DNA from: Marinibacterium sp050389775
GTDB lineage: Bacteria; Pseudomonadota; Alphaproteobacteria; Rhodobacterales; Rhodobacteraceae
Length of the DNA stretch: 64,000 nucleotides
Assembly (NCBI RefSeq): GCF_050389775.1
Contig: NZ_CP177144.1
Span: 1,116,001-1,180,000 of the forward strand
Direction of reading: 5' to 3'
How positions within the stretch are numbered: position 1 is the stretch's first letter; every line of letters begins with the position of its first letter. The notes beneath the pieces were generated by a model. That model had not been told where the DNA came from. It did no database searches and saw nothing but the letters and a program-made list of their open reading frames with translations. This document shows positions 1 to 8,180 of the stretch, piece after piece. A program made the translations under genes and the position numbers.

Positions 1-46
1 ATGAGGACGATGAGGAAGTTCAGCATCGTCCCGAGTTCTGCAATGG

Positions 47-2203
47 TCATCGGGTGTCTCCGCTGGATTGCGGGCGGCCGCCGAACAGGCGCAGGCGGGT
101 CGCCCCGGTCAGGCCGGGTTTCAGCTCGGCATGGGCATAGCGGCGCGAGCCGGTAAGCGGGCGGGCCGACCAGAGCTGGCCGGAGGCGACCAGCGCCCTG
201 AGGTCGTCTTCGAGCGCGGCGGTCGAGGCAAAGCGGGGCGCGCCGGCCGGGAGCCCCTGCATCAGCTCGGCGGCGGTGGCGGCGGCATCGCCGCGGGCGA
301 TCAGGGCCAGCACGGCGGCCCGGCGTTCGGGCGTGGCATCGGCATATCCGGCATGCTGGTCGCGGGCGATCAGGTCGCTCATGACAATGGCCGTCATGGC
401 CTTGCGGACGTCATCCCATTTCATCAGCCAGCCGATGTTCAGCCCCACCCGGGCAAAGAAACCGCCGGCCAGGTCGGCCAGCACCTTCCTGACCACCTTG
501 CGCATGCGCACCCGGGCCTGGCGCATCAGCAGGTCCAGCCGCTCGGCGTCGATCCGGGGCCAGGGGCAGGCGGCGATCGGGCCGCCGATCCCGGGGCCGG
601 GATCGAGGATGGCGCGCGGGGTCTCGGCCCGGGCCGTGTCGGGCACCTGGCCATCTGGGTAGAAGATCGGGTTGCGCTCGGACAGGACGAAATGATCCTG
701 CAGGAACTTCTGGCAATTGCGCTGGCCCAGGACAAAATCGTGGCGGCGGAAGGTTTCGTCGACAAAGCCGCCAAAGCCGCCCAGCCCGCCCGAGGCGATG
801 GCCTCGGCGCCGATCAGCTGGCGGTCATCGTCCAGGTTGCGCACCGGGGCGATCAGGAACCGCGAGCGGATGTCTGGATCGCCGGCGCTGGCCAGTTCCG
901 AGGGCTTGAACCGGGCCTGGTTCATCAGGGCGGGCAACAGGGCCTTGAGTGCGGCCAGCAGGTCGCGCCGGGCCATGGGGTGGCCGTCCATCAGCGGGGT
1001 GTATTCCGGGCCTTCGGGGAACGGGTCGATCATGATCACCGCCCGGTCGGCGTTTTCCGGGTCGCGCGGGTTGGGTTCGAGATATTGCCAGCGGCTGGCG
1101 TCCTGGCCGTCCTGCTGGCGGTCATCCGGGGCAACGGCGTCGCGCAGGGTGAACCGGGCGTATTCGAAGGGCTCGTTATTGGCCACGCCGCCATCGACGG
1201 CGATATAGGGGATCGCCGTTTCGGACGGGCCGGCCACGCCGAAATCGGGCCGGGCATGGACCAGCCGGTCGGGCGGGATGTCCAGGGGCAGGGCGCCGCC
1301 GCGCGATGTCGCGGCGTCGAACCGGCTGAAATCGCCGGCCGTGGCATCGATCCGGCGGGCGGCAAGGCCGATGGGAAAGGCGCCGGTGGCGATCGCGGCC
1401 TGTTTCAGCAGCCCCCAGGGGCCCTCCCCGTCGAAGGGGATCGGCCCGTCGCCCAGCCCGGCCATGTCCAGGGCGATGCCCTCGTCGCCCCAATCGGTCA
1501 GCCAGTCGGACGGGCGGCTCTGGCTGCCCATGCCGCTGACCCGGAAATGGCGCACGGTGCTGTGCTGGGCCATGCGGTGTTCAAAGGCGCCTTCGCCGGC
1601 GGAAAAGCTGATCTTGTAGGGCACGCCCTGCAGGTTGGTCGTGGTCAGGAACAATTCGAGCTCGTCGGCCAGGAAGGGCAGGGGCCGTCCGCTCCAGCGG
1701 ATGCCCGACAGCGCCTCGCCGGCCACGTCGTCGATATGGGTGCTGTCGAGCGCCGAGCGCAGGGGATCGTCGGGGTTGGCCAGGTCGTCGAGAGCCAGGA
1801 ACCCAGCCTTGGGCACCGGGCGCCACAGGTCGAGCCCGCGGATCCAGACGTCGTAGAGCGGGCCGAGCGCAACCGACACATCGCAATCGGACCCGTCCGG
1901 CCCGGTGATCAGGGCCGGTGCGGGCGGGTTCAGCGCCGGCTCGCCGGGCCTGTCCGGCCCGTCGCGCTGCGCCCGGGCCAGGGCGGCGATGGCCAGGCCG
2001 GAACAGACCCCTCCGGCCGAGGCCCCGCTCATGACCTTGAGCACCACCCGGTGTTGCGGTGCGCCGGGGCCGCCGGCGGCCAGTCGCGCGGCATGGTGAT
2101 CGAGGGCGCGAAAGAGGTAATCGAGCACGCCGGCCGTGTAGGCGCCGGCCGACACCGCTCCGGCCATGGTGATGCCGATGGTGAATGTCCGGGGTTCGGG
2201 CAT
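47..2203 (-). CDS. Patatin-like phospholipase family protein (718 aa)
   Basis: Probable serine acyl-hydrolase of the patatin family, expected to cleave lipid acyl esters with a Ser-Asp dyad. A glycine-rich oxyanion-hole segment lies at residues 14-25, the nucleophile elbow G60-A-S62-A-G64 follows in the context SGASAGG, an ATGAFP segment sits at 272-277, and the D337-G-G motif supplies the catalytic aspartate (AVDGGVANNEP). The C-terminal half, about residues 360-718, is extra to a minimal patatin domain and resembles the long patatin-related proteins of proteobacteria. No signal peptide is visible, so it is probably cytoplasmic or membrane-associated. The gene stands alone; a long AT-rich leader lies upstream. 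The fold assignment is firm; the substrate is unknown. Confidence 0.85.
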   Translation of the reverse strand: MPEPRTFTIGITMAGAVSAGAYTAGVLDYLFRALDHHAARLAAGGPGAPQHRVVLKVMSGASAGGVCSGLAIAALARAQRDGPDRPGEPALNPPAPALITGPDGSDCDVSVALGPLYDVWIRGLDLWRPVPKAGFLALDDLANPDDPLRSALDSTHIDDVAGEALSGIRWSGRPLPFLADELELFLTTTNLQGVPYKISFSAGEGAFEHRMAQHSTVRHFRVSGMGSQSRPSDWLTDWGDEGIALDMAGLGDGPIPFDGEGPWGLLKQAAIATGAFPIGLAARRIDATAGDFSRFDAATSRGGALPLDIPPDRLVHARPDFGVAGPSETAIPYIAVDGGVANNEPFEYARFTLRDAVAPDDRQQDGQDASRWQYLEPNPRDPENADRAVIMIDPFPEGPEYTPLMDGHPMARRDLLAALKALLPALMNQARFKPSELASAGDPDIRSRFLIAPVRNLDDDRQLIGAEAIASGGLGGFGGFVDETFRRHDFVLGQRNCQKFLQDHFVLSERNPIFYPDGQVPDTARAETPRAILDPGPGIGGPIAACPWPRIDAERLDLLMRQARVRMRKVVRKVLADLAGGFFARVGLNIGWLMKWDDVRKAMTAIVMSDLIARDQHAGYADATPERRAAVLALIARGDAAATAAELMQGLPAGAPRFASTAALEDDLRALVASGQLWSARPLTGSRRYAHAELKPGLTGATRLRLFGGRPQSSGDTR

Positions 2204-2296
2204 CGGTCAGCCCCCGCGATGACGGGCGCCGGCCCGGGGGCAGCGGACAGGCGCGGAGAAATGGGAAAGACGTGGCTGCAATTGCGCGCCCTCCGG

Positions 2297-2390
2297 TGAT
2301 TAAATAAATGGAATTCAATATTTCGAAAAATAATGGGGAATTGATTCTATAAAATCAACGATTCTATTTTTGCGCGAATTCAATTGCGAG
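2297..2390. other. AT-rich island in the patatin/tauC intergenic region
   Basis: In a sequence of about 70% G+C this stretch is roughly three-quarters A+T. It holds short internal repeats: GAATTCAAT near 2311 and again near 2376, GATTCTAT at 2343 and 2360, and an inverted repeat TTGATT-N6-AATCAA at 2341-2358. No reading frame is supported here. It most likely carries the patatin gene promoter, but its composition also fits a binding site for an AT-preferring nucleoid protein. Confidence 0.6.
2330..2358 (-). promoter_or_regulatory. Candidate sigma-70 promoter of the patatin gene
   Basis: On the minus strand TTGATT (2358-2353) is followed after 17 bases by CATTAT (2335-2330); each box matches the sigma-70 consensus at four of six positions. 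Transcription would start near 2323, about 120 bases before the patatin start codon. The -35 box is one arm of an inverted repeat, so a regulator could overlap it. The match is modest and AT-rich DNA produces chance matches. Confidence 0.3.
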
Positions 2391-2422
2391 GGCCGGAATG
2401 AAATGCCCCGGCCCGACATGGC

Positions 2423-2444
2423 AAAAGGGGCCCCGCGGGGCCCC
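2423..2444 (-). terminator. Intrinsic terminator of the tauABC operon
   Basis: A perfect hairpin made of GGGGCCCC, a GC spacer and GGGGCCCC (2427-2444) is followed on the minus strand by TTTT (2426-2423). It begins 34 bases after the tauC stop codon, in the orientation expected of a rho-independent terminator for the tau transcript. Confidence 0.75.
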
Positions 2445-2477
2445 TCGTGTCGTCCTGCAATGCCGTCCCTTGCGGGA

Positions 2478-3746
2478 TCAGCCCTTGCCTTTCCAGGGCA
2501 CCAGCAGCCGTTCGGCATAACGCATCAGGATGTCGATGCCGAAGCCGATGACGCCGATCAGGATGATGCCCATGATGACGATGTCGGTGTTCTGGAATTT
2601 CGAGGCCACCATGATCATCATGCCCGCGCCCTTTTCGGCCGCGACCAGCTCGGCGGCCACCACGGTGCCCCAGCAGACGCCCATGGCCACCCGCGCGCCG
2701 GTAAAGATCTCGGGCAGCGAATTGGGCACGATGACATGGCGCATGATCTGGGCCTTGCTGGCGCCCAGCGAATAGGCCGCGTGGACCTTGGATATCTTGA
2801 CGCCCGACACGCCCGCGCGCGCGGCAATGGCCATGATCCAGAGCGCGGCCAGGAACAGCAGGATGATCTTGCCGGTCTCGCCGATCCCGGCCCAGATGAT
2901 GACCAGCGGGATCAGCGCCAGGGGCGGCACCGGGCGCATGAATTCGACGATCGGGTCGAACCAGCCCCGAAACCAGTCGCTAAGGCCCATGGCATAACCC
3001 AGCGGTATGCCCACCAGCGCCCCGCAGACAAAGCCCAGCACCACGCGCATCAGCGAATAGCCCAGGTGTTCCCACAGCGTCGATCCGCGGAAGCCCTCCC
3101 TGGCGATCTCGACGATCCGCGCGACCACGGCCTCGGGCGGGGGCAGCCAGATCGGCTCCATCTGCCAGCCCTTCTTCGGTTCGAAGTTCAGCGTGCCCTT
3201 GGGTGACATGCCGACCCGGCCAAAGGGGGTCTGGACACTGTCGCCGGGGGCGATGGGCTGGCCGTCGACGGCCACCACCTGCGCGCCCTCGTCGCGGCCC
3301 AGCTCGTCGTTGCGGTCGACCCGGATCAGGCCCGAGCGCCAGACGCCGACGGTTGCGCTGTCGTCCTTGGCCCAGCCCTCGCCGGGCGCGACCTCGGGGG
3401 CGGCGACCTCCTGGTCGATCGGGTGGACCAGCACGGTGACCGTGGCGGTGTCTCTCTGGCCGTCGGGGGTTTCGGCCGTGTAATCAAAGGTTGCCACGCC
3501 TTCGAAGGGGCCGGGCGCATGCAGCCATCGCGGCAGCCAGTCCGACCCGGTGAAGGCCCCCCAGAGCAGGAAGATCGTGACGACGGAAATGACGCTTGCC
3601 GCCCGGTCCGGCCGCACCGCGCTTTCGTCGCCGAAGGTCACCGTCTTGAGCGAGGTGAAATCGGTGCGCCGGATGCGCCGGCGCAGCTGGTGGACGATGA
3701 CATAGGCCACCAGGAAGATGGCCACGTAGATCAGCAGCGGGATCAT
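2478..3746 (-). CDS. tauC: Taurine-type ABC transporter permease with periplasmic insert
   Basis: Inner-membrane permease of the SsuC/TauC/NrtB family, expected to form the channel of the taurine importer with TauA and TauB. Two N-terminal membrane segments (about 1-20 and 50-67) precede a soluble stretch at about 69-195, then the standard permease core from about 225 to 420. The EAA loop is visible at about 323-350 (AAYSLGASKAQ followed by VIVPNSLPE). At 422 residues it is about 150 longer than ordinary TauC/SsuC proteins; the surplus is the N-terminal part, including the soluble insert. It overlaps the tauB stop by four bases (ATGA), indicating translational coupling. Substrate is inferred from tpa and tauA next door. 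Confidence 0.85.
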   Translation of the reverse strand: MIPLLIYVAIFLVAYVIVHQLRRRIRRTDFTSLKTVTFGDESAVRPDRAASVISVVTIFLLWGAFTGSDWLPRWLHAPGPFEGVATFDYTAETPDGQRDTATVTVLVHPIDQEVAAPEVAPGEGWAKDDSATVGVWRSGLIRVDRNDELGRDEGAQVVAVDGQPIAPGDSVQTPFGRVGMSPKGTLNFEPKKGWQMEPIWLPPPEAVVARIVEIAREGFRGSTLWEHLGYSLMRVVLGFVCGALVGIPLGYAMGLSDWFRGWFDPIVEFMRPVPPLALIPLVIIWAGIGETGKIILLFLAALWIMAIAARAGVSGVKISKVHAAYSLGASKAQIMRHVIVPNSLPEIFTGARVAMGVCWGTVVAAELVAAEKGAGMMIMVASKFQNTDIVIMGIILIGVIGFGIDILMRYAERLLVPWKGKG

Positions 3747-4549
3747 GCCTCGTCCTCCGCCCGGCCCATGATCTCTTCTTCCATGTTCCAGATCATGTTC
3801 AGGATCTCTTCGCGGCGGGGGCCGAACTCGGGGTGTTTCTTGACCTCGCGCAGGTCAGCATTCACGCCCAGGTCGGCAAAGGGCAGGCGGTATTCGCGGT
3901 GGATCCGGCCCGGGCGCGGGGCCATGACCAGCAGGCGTTCGCCCAGCAGCAGGGCTTCTTCGACCGAATGGGTGATCAGGATGATGGTCTTGCCGGTCTC
4001 CTTCCAGAGCTTGAGCACCAGCGATTGCATCTTTTCACGGGTCAGCGCATCGAGCGCGCCCAGAGGTTCGTCCATCAGGATGACATCGGGGTCATTGGCC
4101 AGGCAACGGGCCAGGGCCACGCGCTGCTGCATGCCGCCCGAGAGTTCATAGACGGCCTTGTCCTTGAAATCCTGCAGGCCCACGGTTTCAAGCAGGTGAT
4201 CGACGATCCGGGTCTTCTCGGCCCGGGGCATGCGTTTCATCGAGGGGCCAAAGCCCACGTTGTCGCGCACCGACATCCATTCGAACAGGGCGCCCTGCTG
4301 GAACACCATGCCCCGTTCGGCCGCCGGCCCGGTGACCGGGTGGCCGTTCATCTCGATGCGTCCTTCGGTCGGGGCCAGGAAACCCGCGACGATGTTCAGA
4401 AGCGTGGTCTTGCCACAGCCCGACGGGCCGAGGACCGACAGCAATTCGCCGGCCTCGAGGTCGAGAGAGACATCCTTGAGCGCCTGCACCGCGCCGCCGT
4501 TGGGCAGGTCGAAGCGCATGGAGAGGTTTTCGATGCTGAGCCCGTTCAC
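3743..4549 (-). CDS. tauB: Taurine ABC transporter ATP-binding protein
   Basis: ATPase subunit that powers the taurine importer. Walker A GPSGCGKTT is at residues 41-49, the Q-loop at VFQQ (82-85), the ABC signature LSGGMQQ at 136-142, Walker B ILMDEP around 157-162 and the H-loop histidine at H194. The 268-residue length fits the TauB/SsuB/NrtD family. The predicted start is a GTG at 4549 with a GGGGGA ribosome site just upstream; no ATG lies nearby in frame. It is second in tauA-tauB-tauC, separated from tauA by a 99-base gap that holds paired hairpins, and overlaps tauC by four bases. Confidence 0.9.
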   Translation of the reverse strand: MNGLSIENLSMRFDLPNGGAVQALKDVSLDLEAGELLSVLGPSGCGKTTLLNIVAGFLAPTEGRIEMNGHPVTGPAAERGMVFQQGALFEWMSVRDNVGFGPSMKRMPRAEKTRIVDHLLETVGLQDFKDKAVYELSGGMQQRVALARCLANDPDVILMDEPLGALDALTREKMQSLVLKLWKETGKTIILITHSVEEALLLGERLLVMAPRPGRIHREYRLPFADLGVNADLREVKKHPEFGPRREEILNMIWNMEEEIMGRAEDEA

Positions 4550-4558
4550 CTAGTCCCC

Positions 4559-4605
4559 CAAAACTTTTGATGAAAGTTTTGCCAAAAGTTTCGGGGAAAC
4601 TTTTG
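4559..4605. repeat. Tandem perfect hairpins between tauA and tauB
   Basis: Two hairpins stand side by side, one base apart. The first has arms CAAAACTTT (4559-4567) and AAAGTTTTG (4573-4581) with a 5-base loop; the second has arms CAAAAGTTT (4583-4591) and AAACTTTTG (4597-4605) with a 5-base loop. Both stems are perfect 9-bp stems and the arms are near-copies of each other. They fall in the tauA-tauB spacer of the transcript. Such intercistronic structures often protect the upstream binding-protein mRNA or attenuate the downstream genes; that role is inferred. Confidence 0.8.
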
Positions 4606-4648
4606 ACGCCGGCGGGGCCGGGCACGATGCACCCGGCCCCTGTCCGTG

Positions 4649-5650
4649 TCACATGCCGTTGGCTGCGGCCAGCGGCCCGGTGTTGACGGCATTTTCATAG
4701 CTGGCGAGCGCGGAATCGATCGACCCGGCCGAGACGAAGACCTCGGCCACGCCTTTCATGAATTCCTGGCTGCCACCGCCCAGCCACTTGTCCGACAGCT
4801 GGGTGTCCACGTCGGGGAAGATGAAGGTGGCGATGGTCTCGGCCGTGGCGTCTTCGTCCATGCCGGCGTCCTTGGCGATGACCGGCAGCATCTCGGCCTC
4901 GTGTTCGCCGGAATTCCACATGGCATTGGCATCGGCCGTCACCTTGAGGAAGCTGGCCACCAGGTCGCTGTTCTCGGCGACAAAGGCCGCCGGGCCCGAG
5001 GTCACGTCGAAGACCAGGATGCCCAGCTCTTCCTTCTCGGCGCCGGTCAGCAGCACGTTGCCATGTTCCTTCATTCGCCGCAGGGACCCGCCCCAGCCGC
5101 AGGCCATGTCGACCGAGCCCTGGGCAATGGCCGCCGCCCCGTCGGGCGGGGCCATGTCGACGATTTCCAGGCTGTCGAGCGCCACGCCGAAATGATCCAT
5201 CTGCTTGAGGAAACCGTAATGGGCCGCGGTGCCCAGCGGCACGGCAACCTTCTTGCCGGCCAGCTCGTCCGCGCTGTCCTTGTCGATTTCCAGGTCCGAG
5301 CGCACGACACAATTGTCGTTGTCGGAATAGCTGACCGCCACGTCCAGGACTTGCAGGTCCTGGCCCGCGCTGGTTGCCACGACGAAGGGCGGCACGCCCT
5401 GGCTGACCGACAGCTGCACATCGCCCGAGGCCATGGCCGCGCTCATCGCCGTGCCGGTGTCGAAGCTGACCCAGTTGATGGACACGCCCATCTCGTCTTC
5501 GTAGGTGCCCATTTCCTTGGCGTATTGGAAGGGCATCGGCCATTCGAGGAAATAGCCCACCGTGATCTCGTCCAGGGCAAGGGCCGGACCGGCCCCGGCG
5601 ATCAGGGCCAGGGCGGCGGCGGCATTTCCGAAGCTGCGCTTGGTGATCAA
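4649..5650 (-). CDS. tauA: Taurine ABC transporter substrate-binding protein
   Basis: Periplasmic receptor of the taurine importer, TauA/NMT1-like type II binding-protein fold. The best start is a TTG at 5650, preceded by GGGAG at a good distance, which puts an uncleaved MITKRSFGNAAAALALIAG signal peptide at the N-terminus with cleavage near ALA/LDEITVGYF. Mature features typical of TauA include the DEITVGYFLEWPMPFQYAK opening, a SQGVPP binding-loop segment and ACGWGGSLRRM in the second lobe. Length is 333 residues. Starting at an upstream codon instead would add a proline-rich stretch incompatible with a signal peptide. It heads tauABC and is divergent from tpa. Confidence 0.88.
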   Translation of the reverse strand: MITKRSFGNAAAALALIAGAGPALALDEITVGYFLEWPMPFQYAKEMGTYEDEMGVSINWVSFDTGTAMSAAMASGDVQLSVSQGVPPFVVATSAGQDLQVLDVAVSYSDNDNCVVRSDLEIDKDSADELAGKKVAVPLGTAAHYGFLKQMDHFGVALDSLEIVDMAPPDGAAAIAQGSVDMACGWGGSLRRMKEHGNVLLTGAEKEELGILVFDVTSGPAAFVAENSDLVASFLKVTADANAMWNSGEHEAEMLPVIAKDAGMDEDATAETIATFIFPDVDTQLSDKWLGGGSQEFMKGVAEVFVSAGSIDSALASYENAVNTGPLAAANGM

Positions 5651-5941
5651 AACTGCGTCTCCCGTGTTTGTGTCCGCCGGTTGCGGCGGGTGTCGTGGCG
5701 GCCGCGGGGGGCTCCCCGGCCGCATGGGGCGGGCGCCGTTCTGCCGAGCCCGGCCCGATCCGATCCGAAAACGCCTGTGTGATCAACATCTTTTCTGATG
5801 GCGCTTTTTTCGGCGCTGCCCCGGCGGCAGATCGCCGGGCGCTCGCAGGCCGGGCAGGGGCGGGGCAGGGGCCGGGCAAGTGGCTGATGTGGTTGAAAAG
5901 ATGGGGCCGAGGGGAGGGCCTGGGCCACGATGGGGCGGCGG

Positions 5942-5974
5942 CTGGACTTAAGGGCCGTTGCATTCTGGACCTAT
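5942..5974 (+). promoter_or_regulatory. TauR-type operator: direct repeats upstream of tpa
   Basis: Two direct repeats, CTGGACTTAA (5942-5951) and CTGGACCTAT (5965-5974), start 23 bases apart, close to two helical turns. As I recall it, the MocR/GntR-type activator TauR of Rhodobacteraceae binds direct repeats of the form CTGGACYTAA upstream of tpa; the first copy matches fully and the second at nine of ten positions. The site lies about 100 bases before the tpa start and 290 before tauA, so it could serve one or both. The rest of the 426-base divergent spacer (5651-6076) is GC-rich with no reading frame I would support. Confidence 0.7.
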
Positions 5975-6076
5975 AGTTTGCCGAAAAAACAGGATCAGCA
6001 TCACAAAAGGCCAGGGCCGCTTCGGGCGGGCCGTGCGGCCTGTCATCCTGTCACCCGAAACCAAGAGGACCCCGCC

Positions 6077-7468
6077 ATGGACGGCACGTTCCCGGAAAAC
6101 GACATTTCCCACATCGTCGCGGCCGACAAGGCGCATGTCTGGCACCACCTGAGCCAGCACAAGGGCTATGAAACCGCCGACCCGCGGATCATCGTCGAGG
6201 GCCGGGGCATGAAGGTCTGGGACCAGTCGGGCAAGGAATTCCTCGATGCCGTGTCGGGCGCGGTCTGGACGGTGAACGTGGGCTATGGCCGGGAGCGCAT
6301 CGCCGATGCGGTGCGCGACCAGATCCTCAAGATGAACTATTTCGCCGGGGCCATGGGCACGGTGCCGGGGGCGGTCTTTGCCGAGATGCTGATCGACAAG
6401 ATGCCGGGGATGAGCCGGGTCTATTACTGCAACTCGGGGTCCGAGGCCAACGAGAAGGCCTTCAAGATGGTCCGCCAGATCGCCCACAAGAAATACGGCG
6501 GCACCAAGCACAAGATCCTCTACCGTGACCGCGATTACCACGGCACGACCATCGGCGCCCTGTCGGCCGGCGGCCAGGACGAGCGCAACGCGCAATACGG
6601 GCCTTTTGCGCCGGGCTTCGTGCGGGTGCCCCATTGCCTGGAATACCGCAAGCACGAGCAGGACGGCGCGCCGGTCGAGCATTACGGCGAATGGGCGGCC
6701 GAGCAGATCGAAAAGGTGATCCTGGCCGAAGGGCCCGAAACCGTGGGGGCGCTGTGCCTCGAACCTGTGACGGCCGGGGGTGGCGTGATCACCCCGCCCG
6801 AGGGCTATTGGCAGAAGGTGCAGGAGATCTGTGCCAAGTATGGCGTGCTGCTGCATATCGACGAGGTGGTCTGCGGCGTGGGTCGGACCGGCCAGTGGTT
6901 CGGCTATCAGCATTACGGGGTGAAGCCCGACATGGTGACCATGGCCAAGGGCCTGGCCTCGGGCTATGCGGCGATTGCCGCGCTGGTGACGACAGAAGAG
7001 GTCTTTGACGCGTTCAAGGCCCAACCGGACGATCCGATGGATTACTTCCGCGACATCTCGACCTTTGGCGGCTGCACGGCCGGCCCGGCGGCGGCGATCG
7101 AGAACATGAAGATCATCGAGGAAGAGAACCTGCTGGCCAATACCGAGGCCATGGGCGCGCGGCTGATGGACAACCTCGGGGCGCTGATGGAGAAACACGC
7201 GGTCATCGGCGACGTGCGGGGCAAGGGCCTGTTCTGCGGGGCCGAACTGGTGGCCGACCGGACAACAAAAGAGCCGGTGGCCGAGAAGCTGGCCCAGGCG
7301 GTAACGGCCGATTGCATGGCCCAGGGGGTGATCATCGGGGTGACCAACCGGTCGGTGCCCGGGCGCAACAACACGCTGTGTTTCTCGCCGGCGCTGATTG
7401 CCGGGGCCGAGGATATCGACCGGATCACCGAGGCCGTCGACGGCGCGCTGGGTCGGGTCTTTGGATAG
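6077..7468 (+). CDS. tpa: Taurine--pyruvate aminotransferase
   Basis: Class III PLP-dependent aminotransferase that converts taurine and pyruvate to sulfoacetaldehyde and alanine, the first step of taurine dissimilation. The start at ATG 6077 follows an AGAGGA ribosome site; the frame is open further upstream but without a site. Visible motifs are the phosphate-binding NSGSEAN (119-125), the cofactor aspartate in IDEV (261-264) and the Schiff-base lysine K291 in TMAKGLASGY. Length is 463 residues. Its position opposite tauABC, with TauR-type repeats between, makes the taurine assignment more likely than beta-alanine or GABA transaminase. The next pathway gene, xsc, is absent from the window. 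Confidence 0.9.
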   Translation: MDGTFPENDISHIVAADKAHVWHHLSQHKGYETADPRIIVEGRGMKVWDQSGKEFLDAVSGAVWTVNVGYGRERIADAVRDQILKMNYFAGAMGTVPGAVFAEMLIDKMPGMSRVYYCNSGSEANEKAFKMVRQIAHKKYGGTKHKILYRDRDYHGTTIGALSAGGQDERNAQYGPFAPGFVRVPHCLEYRKHEQDGAPVEHYGEWAAEQIEKVILAEGPETVGALCLEPVTAGGGVITPPEGYWQKVQEICAKYGVLLHIDEVVCGVGRTGQWFGYQHYGVKPDMVTMAKGLASGYAAIAALVTTEEVFDAFKAQPDDPMDYFRDISTFGGCTAGPAAAIENMKIIEEENLLANTEAMGARLMDNLGALMEKHAVIGDVRGKGLFCGAELVADRTTKEPVAEKLAQAVTADCMAQGVIIGVTNRSVPGRNNTLCFSPALIAGAEDIDRITEAVDGALGRVFG

Positions 7469-7527
7469 GGCCGGTTGATCCGTCGGGCGCCTGACAGGCG
7501 GTCCGCCTCCGGGCGGGCCGGCCGCAG

Positions 7528-7554
7528 GGATATTTGGAAAGAGAAAGAAGCAGG
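7528..7554 (+). repeat. Dispersed 26-bp element, copy 1
   Basis: A variant copy of a four-copy element (core ATATTTTCAAAGAGAAAG followed by AAGCAG), here with TTTGGAAAG in place of TTTTCAAAG. It starts 59 bases after the tpa stop codon in the same orientation as tpa, and its GCAGG end doubles as the ribosome site of the following GNAT gene. Confidence 0.8.
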
Positions 7555-8154
7555 ATGAGCGCGATGTGGGCCGAACCGGTCGAGATGGTCGGGCAGAGCG
7601 GATCGCTGGTGCCATTGGACAGGGGCCATGCCGATGAGCTGGCCGAGGCGGCGGCCGATGGCGAGCTGCACCGGCTGTGGTACACGACGGTGCCGGCGCC
7701 CGAGGCGGTGGCGGATGAGATCGAGCGGCGGCTTGGGCTGTGGGCCGAAGAGCGGATGGCGCCCTTTGCCATTCTCGATAGCGGTGGCCGGGCGGTGGGC
7801 ATGACAACCTACATGAACATCGACAAGGCCAACCGGCGGGTCGAGATCGGGTCGACATGGTACCGGGCGGCGGTGCAGCGCACGCCGCTGAACACCGAAT
7901 GCAAGCGGATGTTGCTGGCCCATGCCTTCGAACGGCTGGGCTGTCACGGGGTCGAGTTTCGGACCCACCGTCTGAACACCCAGTCGCGCCGGGCGATCGA
8001 GCGGCTGGGCGCGCAGCTGGACGGGATCTTGCGCCAGCATACGGTGCTGGCCAACGGGACGGTAAGGGACACGGCCGTCTATTCGATCATCGCGCCGGAA
8101 TGGCCGACGGTGCGGGCGCATCTGGATTGGCAACTGGAGAAGCCGCGGGGCTAG
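7555..8154 (+). CDS. GNAT family N-acetyltransferase
   Basis: Probable acetyl-CoA-dependent N-acetyltransferase of the RimJ/RimL-like (Acetyltransf_3) branch, 199 residues, cytoplasmic. The segment RRVEIGSTWY is the usual strand-4 signature, TPLNTECKRMLLAHAFE is the acetyl-CoA pyrophosphate-binding helix, and FRTHRLNTQSRRAIERLGA is the family's conserved C-terminal motif. The ATG at 7555 is chosen over an upstream TTG because the GCAGG ribosome site sits directly before it. It lies 86 bases after tpa, possibly as a read-through partner, but nothing ties its substrate to taurine. Acceptor substrate is unknown. Confidence 0.85.
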   Translation: MSAMWAEPVEMVGQSGSLVPLDRGHADELAEAAADGELHRLWYTTVPAPEAVADEIERRLGLWAEERMAPFAILDSGGRAVGMTTYMNIDKANRRVEIGSTWYRAAVQRTPLNTECKRMLLAHAFERLGCHGVEFRTHRLNTQSRRAIERLGAQLDGILRQHTVLANGTVRDTAVYSIIAPEWPTVRAHLDWQLEKPRG

Positions 8155-8180
8155 GAAGCGGCGGGACCCTTCGGCTGGCA

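Noticed and set aside
68..2299. Long plus-strand open frame opposite the patatin gene
   Set aside because: It is a composition-driven antisense frame: its product is Gly/Ala/Gln-rich with no domain, and the minus-strand frame has all patatin motifs.
2341..2358. FNR-like box in the AT-rich island
   Set aside because: The half-sites TTGAT and ATCAA are present but separated by eight bases, whereas FNR/FnrL sites need four.
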